The notes under the pieces are model-generated. The model worked only from the letters and a program-made list of their open reading frames with translations. It was not told the origin of the DNA and ran no database searches. Made by a program: the position numbers and the translations under genes. Shown here one piece after another: positions 35,930 through 45,332 of a DNA stretch of 64,000 bases (position 1 is its first letter; each line of letters begins with the position of its first letter). The stretch lies in the NCBI GenBank assembly GCA_029210125.1, contig JARGPR010000003.1, positions 62,001 through 126,000 on the forward strand. Direction: 5' to 3'. This stretch comes from Pseudomonadales bacterium (GTDB lineage: Bacteria; Pseudomonadota; Gammaproteobacteria; Pseudomonadales; JAHRWD01).

Positions 35930-37126
35930 TCAAATCACGCCGCTACCGGCCAGTTGGCGAAGTTCATCGCCGCTAAGTCCCAATTCATCGCTGTAGAATT
36001 GGCGGTTGTGTTCGCCTAGTCGTGGCGCGGGATATCGCAAGGAAAAACCATCCTCTGTCCTTGCAAGGGGTCCCGGGTAGGTTAGGGGTCCGGCAACCGG
36101 ATGATCCTGTTCGACCCAGAAATTCCGTCCTCTGAAATGTTCATCCTCCAGTAGATCTTCTACTGAGTTGATTGGATAACAGGGCCACTGGTTCGCTAAC
36201 GCTTCGGCGAACAACTCCTGTCTTGTATGGGCTTGCAACCACGGGTGCAACACCGCATCGATTTCAGCTTTAAGTTCGGCGCTATATAGGGCGCCCGGCA
36301 CCGCAAGTTTCTCCATAAAATCAGGCCGGTTGAGTGTTTTGGCCATGCGGTCTGCCCACGCGGGCGTGGTCATCACCTGCATGTGGCCATCGCCGCAGGG
36401 AAAGATACCCATCGGCAAGGCGCTTGCAGAAAGCGGCTCCCTCATGGTGGTTTCGCCGTTGTAGTTATGGCCCAGTAGCATTTGAATGCGTCGATCAGAA
36501 CTAAGTTGTTGGGTTTCGGAAGCAGCCACATCAACGTGTTGGGCCTGACCCTGATAACGAGCGGATAAAAACGCCGCTGCCACCGCTACGGTGGCCACGT
36601 TACCCACCTGATGCTCAACCATTGATGCGGCTTTTTTGATTGGATACATATCCGCATCACCGGTCATATGCATGGAACCGAGGGCGTAATAGGTCAGGTC
36701 GTTACCCTGATACTGAGCGTAGGGCCCATCCTGACCAAATGGCGTGATACTGGCCAAAACAATATCGGATTTGACTGCTTTCAAATCATGAAAGCCAGCT
36801 CCTATCGAGGCCAGGTAACCCGGTCGAAAGCTTTCAATCACGATATCAACATCTTTAACCAGACGTTTTAGCAGATCTACCCCACTAGGAGTTTCGAGGT
36901 TAAGGGTAATACCGCGCTTGTTACGATTCAGGTGCAGATAGGACGCACTGGCCTCGGGGTTTGGGATATCACCCGGGAACGGGCCCCTGCGGCGAGATGG
37001 ATCACCGTTTAGCGCCTCTACTTTGATCACATCTGCGCCATAATCGGCAAAGATTCGCGCACAAAACGGACCGGGAATACCGGTGGAAAGGTCCAAAATA
37101 CGGACGTCACTGTATAACTGTGTCAC
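35930..37126 (-). CDS. CaiB/BaiF family CoA-transferase subunit lacking the usual catalytic Asp
   Basis: A 398-residue protein with VRILDLSTGIPGPFCARIFADYGADVIKVEA at the N-terminus in pieces typical of the family, LNRNKRGITLNLETPSG and FGQDGPYAQYQGND. Where the catalytic Asp is expected the sequence reads KAASMVEHQVGNVATV, with Glu-His instead. It begins with GTG preceded by AAGGAG at a good distance and heads the two-gene unit. A partner role with the next gene, as in heteromeric enzymes such as BbsEF, is plausible. Confidence 0.85.
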   Translation of the reverse strand: MTQLYSDVRILDLSTGIPGPFCARIFADYGADVIKVEALNGDPSRRRGPFPGDIPNPEASASYLHLNRNKRGITLNLETPSGVDLLKRLVKDVDIVIESFRPGYLASIGAGFHDLKAVKSDIVLASITPFGQDGPYAQYQGNDLTYYALGSMHMTGDADMYPIKKAASMVEHQVGNVATVAVAAAFLSARYQGQAQHVDVAASETQQLSSDRRIQMLLGHNYNGETTMREPLSASALPMGIFPCGDGHMQVMTTPAWADRMAKTLNRPDFMEKLAVPGALYSAELKAEIDAVLHPWLQAHTRQELFAEALANQWPCYPINSVEDLLEDEHFRGRNFWVEQDHPVAGPLTYPGPLARTEDGFSLRYPAPRLGEHNRQFYSDELGLSGDELRQLAGSGVI

Positions 37127-37370
37127 AGCGTAAACTCCTTTTTATTATATTTATTTCCTGGAGCTGGGTGGTATGGATGCCACTAGCAACGCTATTTTTA
37201 TACCGTAATTAGCCAGCATGGTAAACCTTCAATGCAAAACAGCATGTAGTCAGCCGGCCATTGGGGTATCAGGTTTGGGGGTTCATGCTGTGCATTTTAA
37301 GCTGATTCTTCTATTGTCGACCCTCCCCCCCGGGTTGTGCGTTACTCTGCATTTAACAGGAAATCGATCG

Positions 37371-38564
37371 ATGCCACTCTTAAGCCATTCGTGGCAAAAC
37401 CCACGCACTCTGCTCATTTTGATGTCGATTGTGATGCCCTTTACCTTTTCAATTTGGCAGGTATTGCTAAATAACTTTGCGATCGAAAAAGCAGCCTTCA
37501 CCGGCGCCGAAATTGGCATCTTGCAGAGCTTACGTGAAATCCCCGGTTTTCTAGCCTTTACCGCGGTTTTCGTGCTGCTTATTCTAAAAGAACAAACCTT
37601 TGCGCTGCTTTCACTACTTTTGTTAAGTCTTGGTGTGGCGGCAAGCGGATTTTTCCCTACCGAATATGGCCTGTATATCACCACGGTTTTGATGTCGATT
37701 GGCTTTCATTATTTCGAAACCATAAAGAATTCTCTCTCTTTACAGTGGCTGCCAAAGGAGGACGCTCCAGCTTTTTTAGGCCTCCTAATTTCCGTAGGTT
37801 CCTTCAGTGCATTGATTGCCTTCGGGGCAGTATGGCTACTCTTCAAATGGCTAATGCTGGACTACATTTGGCTTTATCTGTTTGGTGGCGGCGTGGGTTT
37901 GGTGTTGGTCATCGTGATGTGGTCACTGTTTCCGCATTTTGAAAGCAAAGTACCTCAGAACAAACATCTGGTTGTTCGAAAACGCTATTGGTTGTTTTAT
38001 TTACTCACCTTTATGAGTGGCGCACGAAGGCAGATTTTTGTGGTGTTCGCAGTGTTTATGATGGTTGAAAAATTTGGCTACGGTGTAGCCGAAATCAGCC
38101 TGCTCTTCATAGTTAACCATTTATTAAGTTTATTTTTGGCACCCAAAATAGGCCGTTTAATTGGGCGTATTGGTGAGCGCCGCGCCCTTACTATTGAGTA
38201 CACCGGCCTTATTTTGGTCTTTGCTGGTTATGCGCTAGTCGAAAATGCATATATTGGCGCGAGCCTGTATGTGATTGATCACATCTTCTTTGCGATGGCG
38301 ATTGCCATCAAAACCTACTTTCAGAAAATTGCAGACCCGGCAGACATTGCATCATCATCCGGGGTAAGCTTTACCATTAATCACATTGCTGCGGTGGTGA
38401 TTCCTGCACTGTTTGGGATGATTTGGCTGATAAACCCTTCTGCGGTTTTTTATATCGGATCCGCTATGGCGCTGGTTTCCCTGCTGTTGTGCAGAAATAT
38501 TCCAGCCAACCCCGAACCCGGCAATGAAGTGCTGCTTGGCAAGCAGCTCCAGCTCAGTAGTTAA
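37371..38564 (+). CDS. Major facilitator superfamily transporter
   Basis: About 397 residues with roughly twelve hydrophobic segments (for example FLAFTAVFVLLILKEQTF and LYLFGGGVGLVLVIVMWSLF) and the typical basic loop near the middle (LAPKIGRLIGRIGERRAL). I chose ATG 37371, with AGGAAA 7 bases upstream; an in-frame ATG at 37218 would add 51 residues that do not look like a membrane protein start. Substrate unknown. It is divergent from the CoA-transferase pair, whose substrate or product it might move. Confidence 0.82.
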   Translation: MPLLSHSWQNPRTLLILMSIVMPFTFSIWQVLLNNFAIEKAAFTGAEIGILQSLREIPGFLAFTAVFVLLILKEQTFALLSLLLLSLGVAASGFFPTEYGLYITTVLMSIGFHYFETIKNSLSLQWLPKEDAPAFLGLLISVGSFSALIAFGAVWLLFKWLMLDYIWLYLFGGGVGLVLVIVMWSLFPHFESKVPQNKHLVVRKRYWLFYLLTFMSGARRQIFVVFAVFMMVEKFGYGVAEISLLFIVNHLLSLFLAPKIGRLIGRIGERRALTIEYTGLILVFAGYALVENAYIGASLYVIDHIFFAMAIAIKTYFQKIADPADIASSSGVSFTINHIAAVVIPALFGMIWLINPSAVFYIGSAMALVSLLLCRNIPANPEPGNEVLLGKQLQLSS

Positions 38565-38594
38565 ATCAGCAACGCAGGGTAAAACAACCGAGCC

Positions 38595-39776
38595 TCATGG
38601 CTGTCGAGGCTGAAAATAGATCGGAAAAAACTCGATCATAAATAGCACAAACGCGGAGATCCAGAATATCCCTGACAGGGAAATCAGCTCCAGGTAATAG
38701 CTGTCTAATGGTGCAACCGTGCGCAGTACCGCTGCGACTGCAATCAAACCAAACATCAGTGATATGATTTTGGTCGCTTCTAGCGGCCTGCCGGTATGGC
38801 CCAACGAAACCCTTACCGCCACAGATAAAACCATGGTGCCAATGGCTCCCACAGTAAGCCCGTGAATAGCGGCGCTCTGGGGCAATCCTCCGAAACAGAT
38901 GGTGATACCTAAAAGTAGCAATGCGACCACAAGCCACCCATAAGCAACATGCAGTACAAACATCAGCGGTTCTGCAATCGTGGCCAAACCCTTCCAGCCC
39001 GACATGCGTAGGCCATGAAAGAGCCCCGTCAGAATAGCGATCCAGCCGGTAAATAGTTGCTCCGGGAAAAAACCCCAGGAAACCGCTAGCACTAGCGACA
39101 AAGCCAGCGCGAGTTCATCGGTCATTCGTGGGCTATACGGTTTACCCGTTTGTTCCAGGAGGTTTTGCTGACGTAACCAGTTGGTGGTGAATGCGGGAAC
39201 GATACGCCCACCAATGATCGCTATCATCACGACAACCATGATTAAAGCAATACGGATAATGGTATTCGCAGAGATCGGCCCACCTAATGAAGCGAGGTGA
39301 TACAGCGCGTTAAGGCAGAAAAGCACAGCTAATACGGCGATGATTTTATAGTTACGGCGGTTTTTTGCCCGAACAAGGGTATTGCCAACGACGGCTATCA
39401 ATAAACCGAGATATAACAAGTCAATCACCCCAACCCAAACCGGGTTCAGTAATGCGCTATAGGCCATCACCAACCGGCCCATTAACCAGACCAGACTGAT
39501 CAAAACCAATATCAATCCTTTTACCGGGGGGCGGCCCGCCCAGTTAGCCGAAGCAGTCAGCAGAAACCCACCAATCGCTGCGGCGACAAAACCGAATATC
39601 ATCTCGTGACCATGCCATAACACCGGACTGCCAGAGATCAAAAGAACTTGCCAACCCAGCACGAAATAGGCGAGCCATAGGCCAATTCCAAAGATAGCCG
39701 CCAGAGCCATCAGGCAAAACAGAGGCCTAAAGCCGAGGCTGAAAAGGGTGGATAGATGGTTATTTATTTTCTGCAT
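38595..39776 (-). CDS. nnrS: NnrS family membrane protein
   Basis: About 393 residues with around twelve membrane helices. Family marks are LFSLGFRPLFCLMALAAIFG at the N-terminus, SPVLWHGHEMIFGFVAAAIGGFLLTA, GGRIVPAFTTNWLRQQ and LHVAYGWLVVALLLLG. NnrS proteins are haem- and copper-containing membrane proteins that relieve nitric oxide stress. ATG 39776 has a weak GGAT upstream; ATG 39812 in frame is an alternative. No NO reductase gene is in view. Confidence 0.88.
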   Translation of the reverse strand: MQKINNHLSTLFSLGFRPLFCLMALAAIFGIGLWLAYFVLGWQVLLISGSPVLWHGHEMIFGFVAAAIGGFLLTASANWAGRPPVKGLILVLISLVWLMGRLVMAYSALLNPVWVGVIDLLYLGLLIAVVGNTLVRAKNRRNYKIIAVLAVLFCLNALYHLASLGGPISANTIIRIALIMVVVMIAIIGGRIVPAFTTNWLRQQNLLEQTGKPYSPRMTDELALALSLVLAVSWGFFPEQLFTGWIAILTGLFHGLRMSGWKGLATIAEPLMFVLHVAYGWLVVALLLLGITICFGGLPQSAAIHGLTVGAIGTMVLSVAVRVSLGHTGRPLEATKIISLMFGLIAVAAVLRTVAPLDSYYLELISLSGIFWISAFVLFMIEFFPIYFQPRQP

Positions 39777-39850
39777 CGTTGATATCCGTTTATTTAGCTT
39801 GTCGAGCATCATTCATTTGAAGGAGCCAACAATAAAAACAAAAAAATCCG

Positions 39851-39856
39851 TATAAT
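39851..39856 (+). promoter_or_regulatory. Candidate -10 element for the sugar-nucleotide genes
   Basis: A consensus TATAAT lies about 120 bases before the dehydrogenase start, after an A-rich stretch. No clear -35 hexamer is found 16-18 bases upstream, so this is tentative. Confidence 0.3.
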
Positions 39857-39975
39857 CCGCAGCCTGACAGGTTTAGTAATTGCGGGATTTACAGCTAAAC
39901 TTAATGCCTAAATTCAATCATGTACAACCGATCGCCTTAAACCGATCACTTCAAAAGGGAACAGGAATAGCACAT

Positions 39976-41253
39976 ATGATTTCATTATCCGACGCGAAAA
40001 TTGCGGTCATCGGGCTCGGCTACGTTGGCCTGCCACTGGCAGTCGAGTTTGGTCGTCAGTTTCCAACCACCGGTTTTGATATCAATCAGACCCGCATCGA
40101 TGAACTTTCAAAAGGTTTTGATCGAACCCTTGAAACGGAAGCTGCCGACCTTGAATCCTCTCCAAAGCTTACCTTCAGTTCCAACGCTGCGGAACTAAAA
40201 AAGTGCAATATCTATATTGTAACCGTACCGACCCCCATTGATGCCTATCGCCAGCCGGATCTTACACCGCTGCGTAAAGCCAGTGAAATGATTGCGAGTG
40301 TGCTGAGCCAGGGTGATATCGTGATCTACGAATCTACGGTTTACCCCGGTGCAACCGAAGAAGTCTGCATCCCGATTATCGAACAGGTTACCGGTCTGAC
40401 CTATAACCAGGATTTTTACGCCGGTTATAGCCCGGAAAGAATCAACCCTGGTGACAAAACCCACCGATTGCCCAATATTCTAAAAGTGACCTCTGGCTCA
40501 AACCCTGAAATTGCTACGATTGTTGATAACCTTTACAGCTCGATTATTGTTGCTGGCACTCACAAAGCCAGCTCTATCCGCGTGGCGGAAGCGGCCAAAG
40601 TGATCGAAAATACCCAACGAGATTTGAATATCGCGCTGATGAATGAGCTTTCACTTATATTCAGTCGTCTTGATATCGATACCGAAGAGGTACTTGAAGC
40701 CGCCGGCACCAAATGGAATTTTCTACCTTTTCGGCCGGGTCTGGTTGGCGGTCACTGCATCAGTGTTGACCCCTATTACTTAACCCACAAGGCCCAAGAG
40801 ATCGGTTATCACCCGGAAATTATTCTGGCGGGCCGCCGTATCAATGATGATATGGGCAGCCAGGTGGTAGAGCAGGTTGTGAAATTGATGACCCGCAAAA
40901 AGATCCACGTGGTTGAATCCCGGGTGTTGATTCTGGGGCTGGCCTTCAAGGAAAATTGCCCCGACCTGCGTAATACCCGGGTGGTTGATTTGATCAACGA
41001 GTTTGAAAGTTATCATGCCCAAGTCGATGTTTATGACCCGTGGGTCGATGCGGCGGAAGCCAAGCATGAATATGGTATTGAGCTGGTCAGTAAGCCAGAG
41101 GCCGATAGCTACGACGCCATTATTATTGCGGTATCCCATGACGAGTTTAAGAAGCTCGGTTCCAAGGGTGTCCGCGCCCTGGGCAAGACCGATCACATTC
41201 TGTACGACGTGAAATACCTGCTTTCCAAAGATGAGGTCGATGGTCGCCTTTAG
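39976..41253 (+). CDS. tviB: Nucleotide-sugar 6-dehydrogenase of the TviB/WbpO type
   Basis: A 425-residue UDP-sugar dehydrogenase with the NAD-binding motif [45 protein letters not shown], active-site Cys in [14 protein letters not shown], and [17 protein letters not shown]. This is the form that oxidises UDP-HexNAc to the uronic acid in capsule or O-antigen synthesis. ATG 39976 is chosen because the conserved fold begins there and AGGA lies about 10 bases upstream; ATG 39880 would add 32 unconserved residues. The epimerase gene follows 54 bp later. Confidence 0.87.
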   Translation: MISLSDAKIAVIGLGYVGLPLAVEFGRQFPTTGFDINQTRIDELSKGFDRTLETEAADLESSPKLTFSSNAAELKKCNIYIVTVPTPIDAYRQPDLTPLRKASEMIASVLSQGDIVIYESTVYPGATEEVCIPIIEQVTGLTYNQDFYAGYSPERINPGDKTHRLPNILKVTSGSNPEIATIVDNLYSSIIVAGTHKASSIRVAEAAKVIENTQRDLNIALMNELSLIFSRLDIDTEEVLEAAGTKWNFLPFRPGLVGGHCISVDPYYLTHKAQEIGYHPEIILAGRRINDDMGSQVVEQVVKLMTRKKIHVVESRVLILGLAFKENCPDLRNTRVVDLINEFESYHAQVDVYDPWVDAAEAKHEYGIELVSKPEADSYDAIIIAVSHDEFKKLGSKGVRALGKTDHILYDVKYLLSKDEVDGRL

Positions 41254-41307
41254 TTCGATCACATACCGTCAACCAAACCATTTATAACGTTTTAAGGTAC
41301 ACAACCC

Positions 41308-42315
41308 ATGAAAGTACTGGTCACCGGCACCGCCGGATTTATCGGCTCTACCCTTAGCCACCGTCTACTTGACCGTGGCGATGAAGTAATCGGTATCGAT
41401 AACCTCAACGACTACTACGACGTTAACCTAAAAATTGCGCGTCTCGATAGGCTCACCTGTCGACCTGGCTTTACCGATATCCGCTGTGATCTTGAGGACC
41501 GTGACGCGGTTGAAAAAGCCTTCGTCACCCACAAGCCTGACCGGGTGGTCAATCTGGCAGCACAGGCCGGTGTACGTTACTCACTGGAAAATCCTCGCGC
41601 TTATATTGATGCCAACCTGGTAGGTTTTATCAATATTCTTGAGGGTTGCCGTCATCACGAGGTGGAACAACTGGTTTATGCCTCAAGCAGTTCGGTATAT
41701 GGCGCAAACACTGAGATGCCGTTTTCGATTCACCACAATGTTGACCATCCGTTAAGTCTTTACGCTGCCACTAAAAAAGCCAACGAGCTGATGGCACACA
41801 CCTATAGCCACCTCTATCAATTACCCACCACTGGCCTGCGATTTTTCACCGTTTATGGCCCCTGGGGTCGGCCGGATATGGCGCTGTTTTTGTTTACCAA
41901 AAGTATTCTTGCGGGCGAACCGATCAATGTATTTAACCACGGCAACCACCGTCGTGATTTCACCTATATTGATGATATTGTCGAAGGGGTGATTCGCACA
42001 CTGGACTCTGTCGCCACCCCCAACCCGGACTGGGATGGTGCTAACCCCGACAGCGGGACCAGCATGGCGCCCTACCGGCTTTACAATATCGGCAGCAATC
42101 AACCCATTGAGTTGATGCGCTATATCGAGATACTGGAAGAGTGTCTGGGTAAAAAGGCGATCAAAAATATGCTGCCGATGCAGCCAGGTGATGTACCCGC
42201 TACTTATGCGGATGTCGACGATTTGATCACGGATGTGGGGTATCAGCCCAATACGCCAATCGAAACAGGTATCGCCAATTTTGTGGAGTGGTATCGGGAC
42301 TTTTATAAGGTTTGA
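41308..42315 (+). CDS. NAD-dependent nucleotide-sugar 4-epimerase (UDP-glucuronate epimerase-like)
   Basis: A 335-residue extended SDR enzyme: [17 protein letters not shown] (NAD binding), [15 protein letters not shown], catalytic SSSVYG and Y-x-x-x-K in [13 protein letters not shown], then [15 protein letters not shown] and [14 protein letters not shown]. The [10 protein letters not shown] and AQAGVRYS lines are typical of UDP-glucuronate 4-epimerases, yet the neighbour makes a HexNAc uronic acid, so the true substrate may be UDP-GlcNAcA or UDP-GlcA. It closes a two-gene unit. Confidence 0.85.
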   Translation: MKVLVTGTAGFIGSTLSHRLLDRGDEVIGIDNLNDYYDVNLKIARLDRLTCRPGFTDIRCDLEDRDAVEKAFVTHKPDRVVNLAAQAGVRYSLENPRAYIDANLVGFINILEGCRHHEVEQLVYASSSSVYGANTEMPFSIHHNVDHPLSLYAATKKANELMAHTYSHLYQLPTTGLRFFTVYGPWGRPDMALFLFTKSILAGEPINVFNHGNHRRDFTYIDDIVEGVIRTLDSVATPNPDWDGANPDSGTSMAPYRLYNIGSNQPIELMRYIEILEECLGKKAIKNMLPMQPGDVPATYADVDDLITDVGYQPNTPIETGIANFVEWYRDFYKV

Positions 42316-42327
42316 TCAGGCCAAACA

Positions 42328-42362
42328 CTCTCAATACCTCCACATTGTGATGGTATTGAGAG
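42328..42362. terminator. Hairpin between convergent epimerase and protease genes
   Basis: A perfect 11-bp inverted repeat (CTCTCAATACC and GGTATTGAGAG, 13-base loop) fills the 59-base gap between two converging genes. T tracts are short on both sides, but its position suits a shared terminator. Confidence 0.6.
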
Positions 42363-42374
42363 CTCTAAAAGCAT

Positions 42375-43160
42375 CTACTTCGAAGAAAGCCCATGCTTTT
42401 CGAGAAGCTCTCTGACATAACGTGATGGAATCGCGTAACTAATACCACTAGGCTTTTCCAGCACCGCCTCTTTGCTTTCCTTTACAAATACCTTATTGAT
42501 GACACCCACCACTCTACCGGTTTCAGGGTGGTACATGGGGCTGCCGCTATTACCAGGATAAGCCGTCGCATCGAGTTGAAATACCCGATAGGGATCACGG
42601 AGCTGTTTGAGCATTTTTGCGCTAATTGAGCCTGCGGAGGTTTGGGGCACCGCGATAGGTGTAATACTTGAGATAATGCCCCGATGAGTTACCGGATATA
42701 AACCCAGAACCGCGCCAATCGGAAAGCCGGTAAACGCGTAGTTTTCACCTTCACGAACAATCTTCGAGCTCCTAATTTTTAGTGCTGGCAGCGCCGCGCC
42801 TTCCATTTTTAATAAGGCCAGATCATGAACCGTATCACGCTCCAGCAACTCGACCCTACGGATATCAGGCTGGTTTCCAACCCCGACAAAAGCTACCAAA
42901 AATTCATTGTGGTTCTGATCGAGCATATTGGGGATTACATGGGAGTTGGTAATCAGGTGTCTTCCATCCGACACCACAAATCCGGTACCCGCTAATTTAG
43001 CCGGCGGGCGATTATCAATTTTATAGGTCCCAATCCCTACGATAGACGGCTTCACTGCTTCAATCGTATCGGCGAGCTTAACCCCAGGGGCAGCATACCC
43101 GGAAACAGACAAAAGCATGGTAAAAAGCCCCAGCAGAGCAGTCCATTTTTTATAGCTCAT
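42375..43160 (-). CDS. Periplasmic trypsin-like serine protease (HtrA-like core, no PDZ)
   Basis: A 261-residue protein with a signal peptide (about 1-23) and the S1 protease triad His74 (NSHV), Asp113 (HDLALLKM) and Ser205 (PGNSGSP), plus GTGFVVSDGRHLITN. It ends soon after the catalytic domain and has no PDZ domain, unlike DegP or DegS. Its start lies inside the last 11 bp of the asparagine-synthetase-like gene, so the two are coupled, an odd pairing that suggests a shared task. Confidence 0.87.
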   Translation of the reverse strand: MSYKKWTALLGLFTMLLSVSGYAAPGVKLADTIEAVKPSIVGIGTYKIDNRPPAKLAGTGFVVSDGRHLITNSHVIPNMLDQNHNEFLVAFVGVGNQPDIRRVELLERDTVHDLALLKMEGAALPALKIRSSKIVREGENYAFTGFPIGAVLGLYPVTHRGIISSITPIAVPQTSAGSISAKMLKQLRDPYRVFQLDATAYPGNSGSPMYHPETGRVVGVINKVFVKESKEAVLEKPSGISYAIPSRYVRELLEKHGLSSK

Positions 43161-44973
43161 GGGCTTGTAACCATAGTTCCAGCATCATAAATACCCATAT
43201 AAACTCTCCGTAGTAAGCCGCGTGATCATGCTTGTGTAATTTCACCAGCTGATCAAGGTAATCCTCATACAGATAATTCCGTTTTCTCAAATCCGACAAC
43301 GCGTCATAAGCCATCTCTTGAAGAGGGGCATAATCCCGCATCCAAACACCAAATGGCAAACCAAAACCATGCTTTGGCTTATTGATGATCTGTTGAGGCA
43401 GAAAATCAGAAAAGCTCTGTTTATAGAAGTTTCGCAATTTTTGCCCTGGTAACAATAAACCCGAAGGCAGAGTTCGAGCCATTTCTACCAGTTCCGGTGC
43501 CAGCATCGGGTAATGAACATCCACCCCCGCCAGATCACACATGGTGGTCACTTTACGCAGGTCGTTATCCGCAAGAGTCTGTTTCCAGTCGAGCCACAAC
43601 ATACGATGCAGGCTATCTGCCTGAGGTGGTTGTTGGTATACCTCACGCAATAAATCTAAAGGGCCATCAAGGTCAATCTGTTGAACCAAGTCAGCATGAA
43701 TCACATCCGCAGGGCGATTGCGGCTGAAGAAATTGTAGGTTTCAAGCCGATCAGGCAATGGAATCCGGGCCTGTTTTATATAGCTTTGCAGCTTTGCAAA
43801 GGGTGGAATTTTATCGAGTAGTGGCGCTGACAGCATCGATGCTTCAGTCAATTTCCGTGCGGCCAGTGGCAGCTTCAGGTAAAACTCGAATAATTTTTGT
43901 TTTGCATAACGTTCGTTGCCAGCAAATAACTCATCACCACCGTCACCCGCCAGCATTGACTTGTGGCCATCAGCGGCAGCGGCCGTTGCACAAAATAGTG
44001 TCGGAAGGGCTGATGAATTCCCAAAAGGCTCTTCATAGCGAGCTGCAATTTTTGGCAGCAAATCAACTACGTCCGCCGGTGTCAGATAGATTTCGTGATG
44101 CCGCACACCATAGTGTTTTGCGGCTAGTCGCGCATAGGGCATCTCATCATAACCATCCGCATCAAAACCGACCGAGTAGGCGTCCACATCACCCTCGCGG
44201 CTTTTTGCAAGCAAACCAGTAATGGTTGAGCTATCAAGGCCGCCACTCAGAAACGTAGCCTTGCATTCAGTCGATTTTTGATCGACTGATGCCGCCAGGC
44301 GGTCTCGCAATCGCTGACTATCGTTTGGACTAGCTTTGCTGACTCTCATATCAGCCAGACCGGGAATCAATTGCTTACTTAGCTGATCCTTGCTTATCTC
44401 AATGATATGACTTGATTCAACCGCCTGTACGTTTTGGTATATCGAATGGGGTGTCGGCACCATATGGAAATAAAGGTAATGGAAAACACTCTGGGGATTA
44501 ATTTGCGCACTAATTTTTCCATCTGCACTTCCTTCAGTGCTCCCTTCACCTAGCCCCTCAAAAGGGTACGCTAACGCTGTCGATGAGGTTGAAAAACGAA
44601 TACCGCTTGAATCCTGACAAAAATAGAGTGGAAAGCGGGCGAACAAATCAACGGATAGAAACACCTTACCTTGGTCGCTGTCGATCAGGGCCAGGGACAG
44701 TGTTGATTCGTGATACGACTTCAGGCTTTCCGGCGACGATAAATACTGTGCGGCAACTAGCTTGGCTAAATTTTCGGTTTCTGAACCGGTAGCATAGACC
44801 GCCACCGACACCGATTTTTCTCGCCAGCAACTCAATCGAGGCCCACAGGTTCTAGCAGTATTTTGAACCGTACCCTGCCCCTCCATCAGAACAGTTTTAT
44901 TGCCATCCGACCCTGTAATCTCTATATAGGATGAATCACCATCCCAGTTCAATCTGCCCGCTATACTTGCCAT
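43150..44973 (-). CDS. Asparagine-synthetase-like amidotransferase lacking the glutaminase cysteine
   Basis: A 607-residue protein with the AsnB two-domain plan. The ATP pyrophosphatase domain (about 220-590) is intact: TFLSGGLDSST at 241-250, YEEPFGNSSALPT, LAGDGGDELFAGNERY and KPKHGFGLPFGVWM. The N-terminal domain (1-200) starts MASIAGRLNW instead of MCGIAG, so the catalytic Cys2 is missing and no RGPD line is seen. It may use free ammonia or be a relative of beta-lactam synthetase. ATG 44973 has AGGGAT upstream. Amidation of sugar acids made by the adjacent dehydrogenase/epimerase genes is a plausible role. Confidence 0.85.
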   Translation of the reverse strand: MASIAGRLNWDGDSSYIEITGSDGNKTVLMEGQGTVQNTARTCGPRLSCWREKSVSVAVYATGSETENLAKLVAAQYLSSPESLKSYHESTLSLALIDSDQGKVFLSVDLFARFPLYFCQDSSGIRFSTSSTALAYPFEGLGEGSTEGSADGKISAQINPQSVFHYLYFHMVPTPHSIYQNVQAVESSHIIEISKDQLSKQLIPGLADMRVSKASPNDSQRLRDRLAASVDQKSTECKATFLSGGLDSSTITGLLAKSREGDVDAYSVGFDADGYDEMPYARLAAKHYGVRHHEIYLTPADVVDLLPKIAARYEEPFGNSSALPTLFCATAAAADGHKSMLAGDGGDELFAGNERYAKQKLFEFYLKLPLAARKLTEASMLSAPLLDKIPPFAKLQSYIKQARIPLPDRLETYNFFSRNRPADVIHADLVQQIDLDGPLDLLREVYQQPPQADSLHRMLWLDWKQTLADNDLRKVTTMCDLAGVDVHYPMLAPELVEMARTLPSGLLLPGQKLRNFYKQSFSDFLPQQIINKPKHGFGLPFGVWMRDYAPLQEMAYDALSDLRKRNYLYEDYLDQLVKLHKHDHAAYYGEFIWVFMMLELWLQAHEL

Positions 44974-45332
44974 CAATACATCCCTAAGACTGACTCAGCC
45001 TACTTACTGCGTATAAAAATTACGATACACCCAACGACTGCAGTTATGCGCAGCGTAAAGGTAGTACCGACAACCTTACTATTTTAGCCAATACTGACTA
45101 AAATATACGATATATTAAAAGGATGCTTTCAAGGCGATAGTTTGGTGATCGCATTATCTCTGTAGCGCTATAAACCGATAGCTCTGACCGCAACCCTGCC
45201 ATATCACTATCGAAGAAAACGTGACTCAGCTCACAAATCCGTTTGTTTTTTGTGCAATTCATTACCTATACTCTTTTTACAGCTTTCCTATTCCTGCCTA
45301 GCACGCTTTGCCAAAGATAATTACAGGATCTA
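44974..45332. other. Divergent intergenic region before the FimX-like gene
   Basis: About 360 bases, AT-rich near 45100-45125 (ATATACGATATATTAAAAGGA). It must carry two divergent promoters. No gene or clear repeat is seen. Confidence 0.4.

Noticed and set aside
38566-38937. Minus-strand frame of 123 codons overlapping nnrS
   Set aside because: Its composition and residues are those of an out-of-frame reading of the NnrS C-terminal helices.
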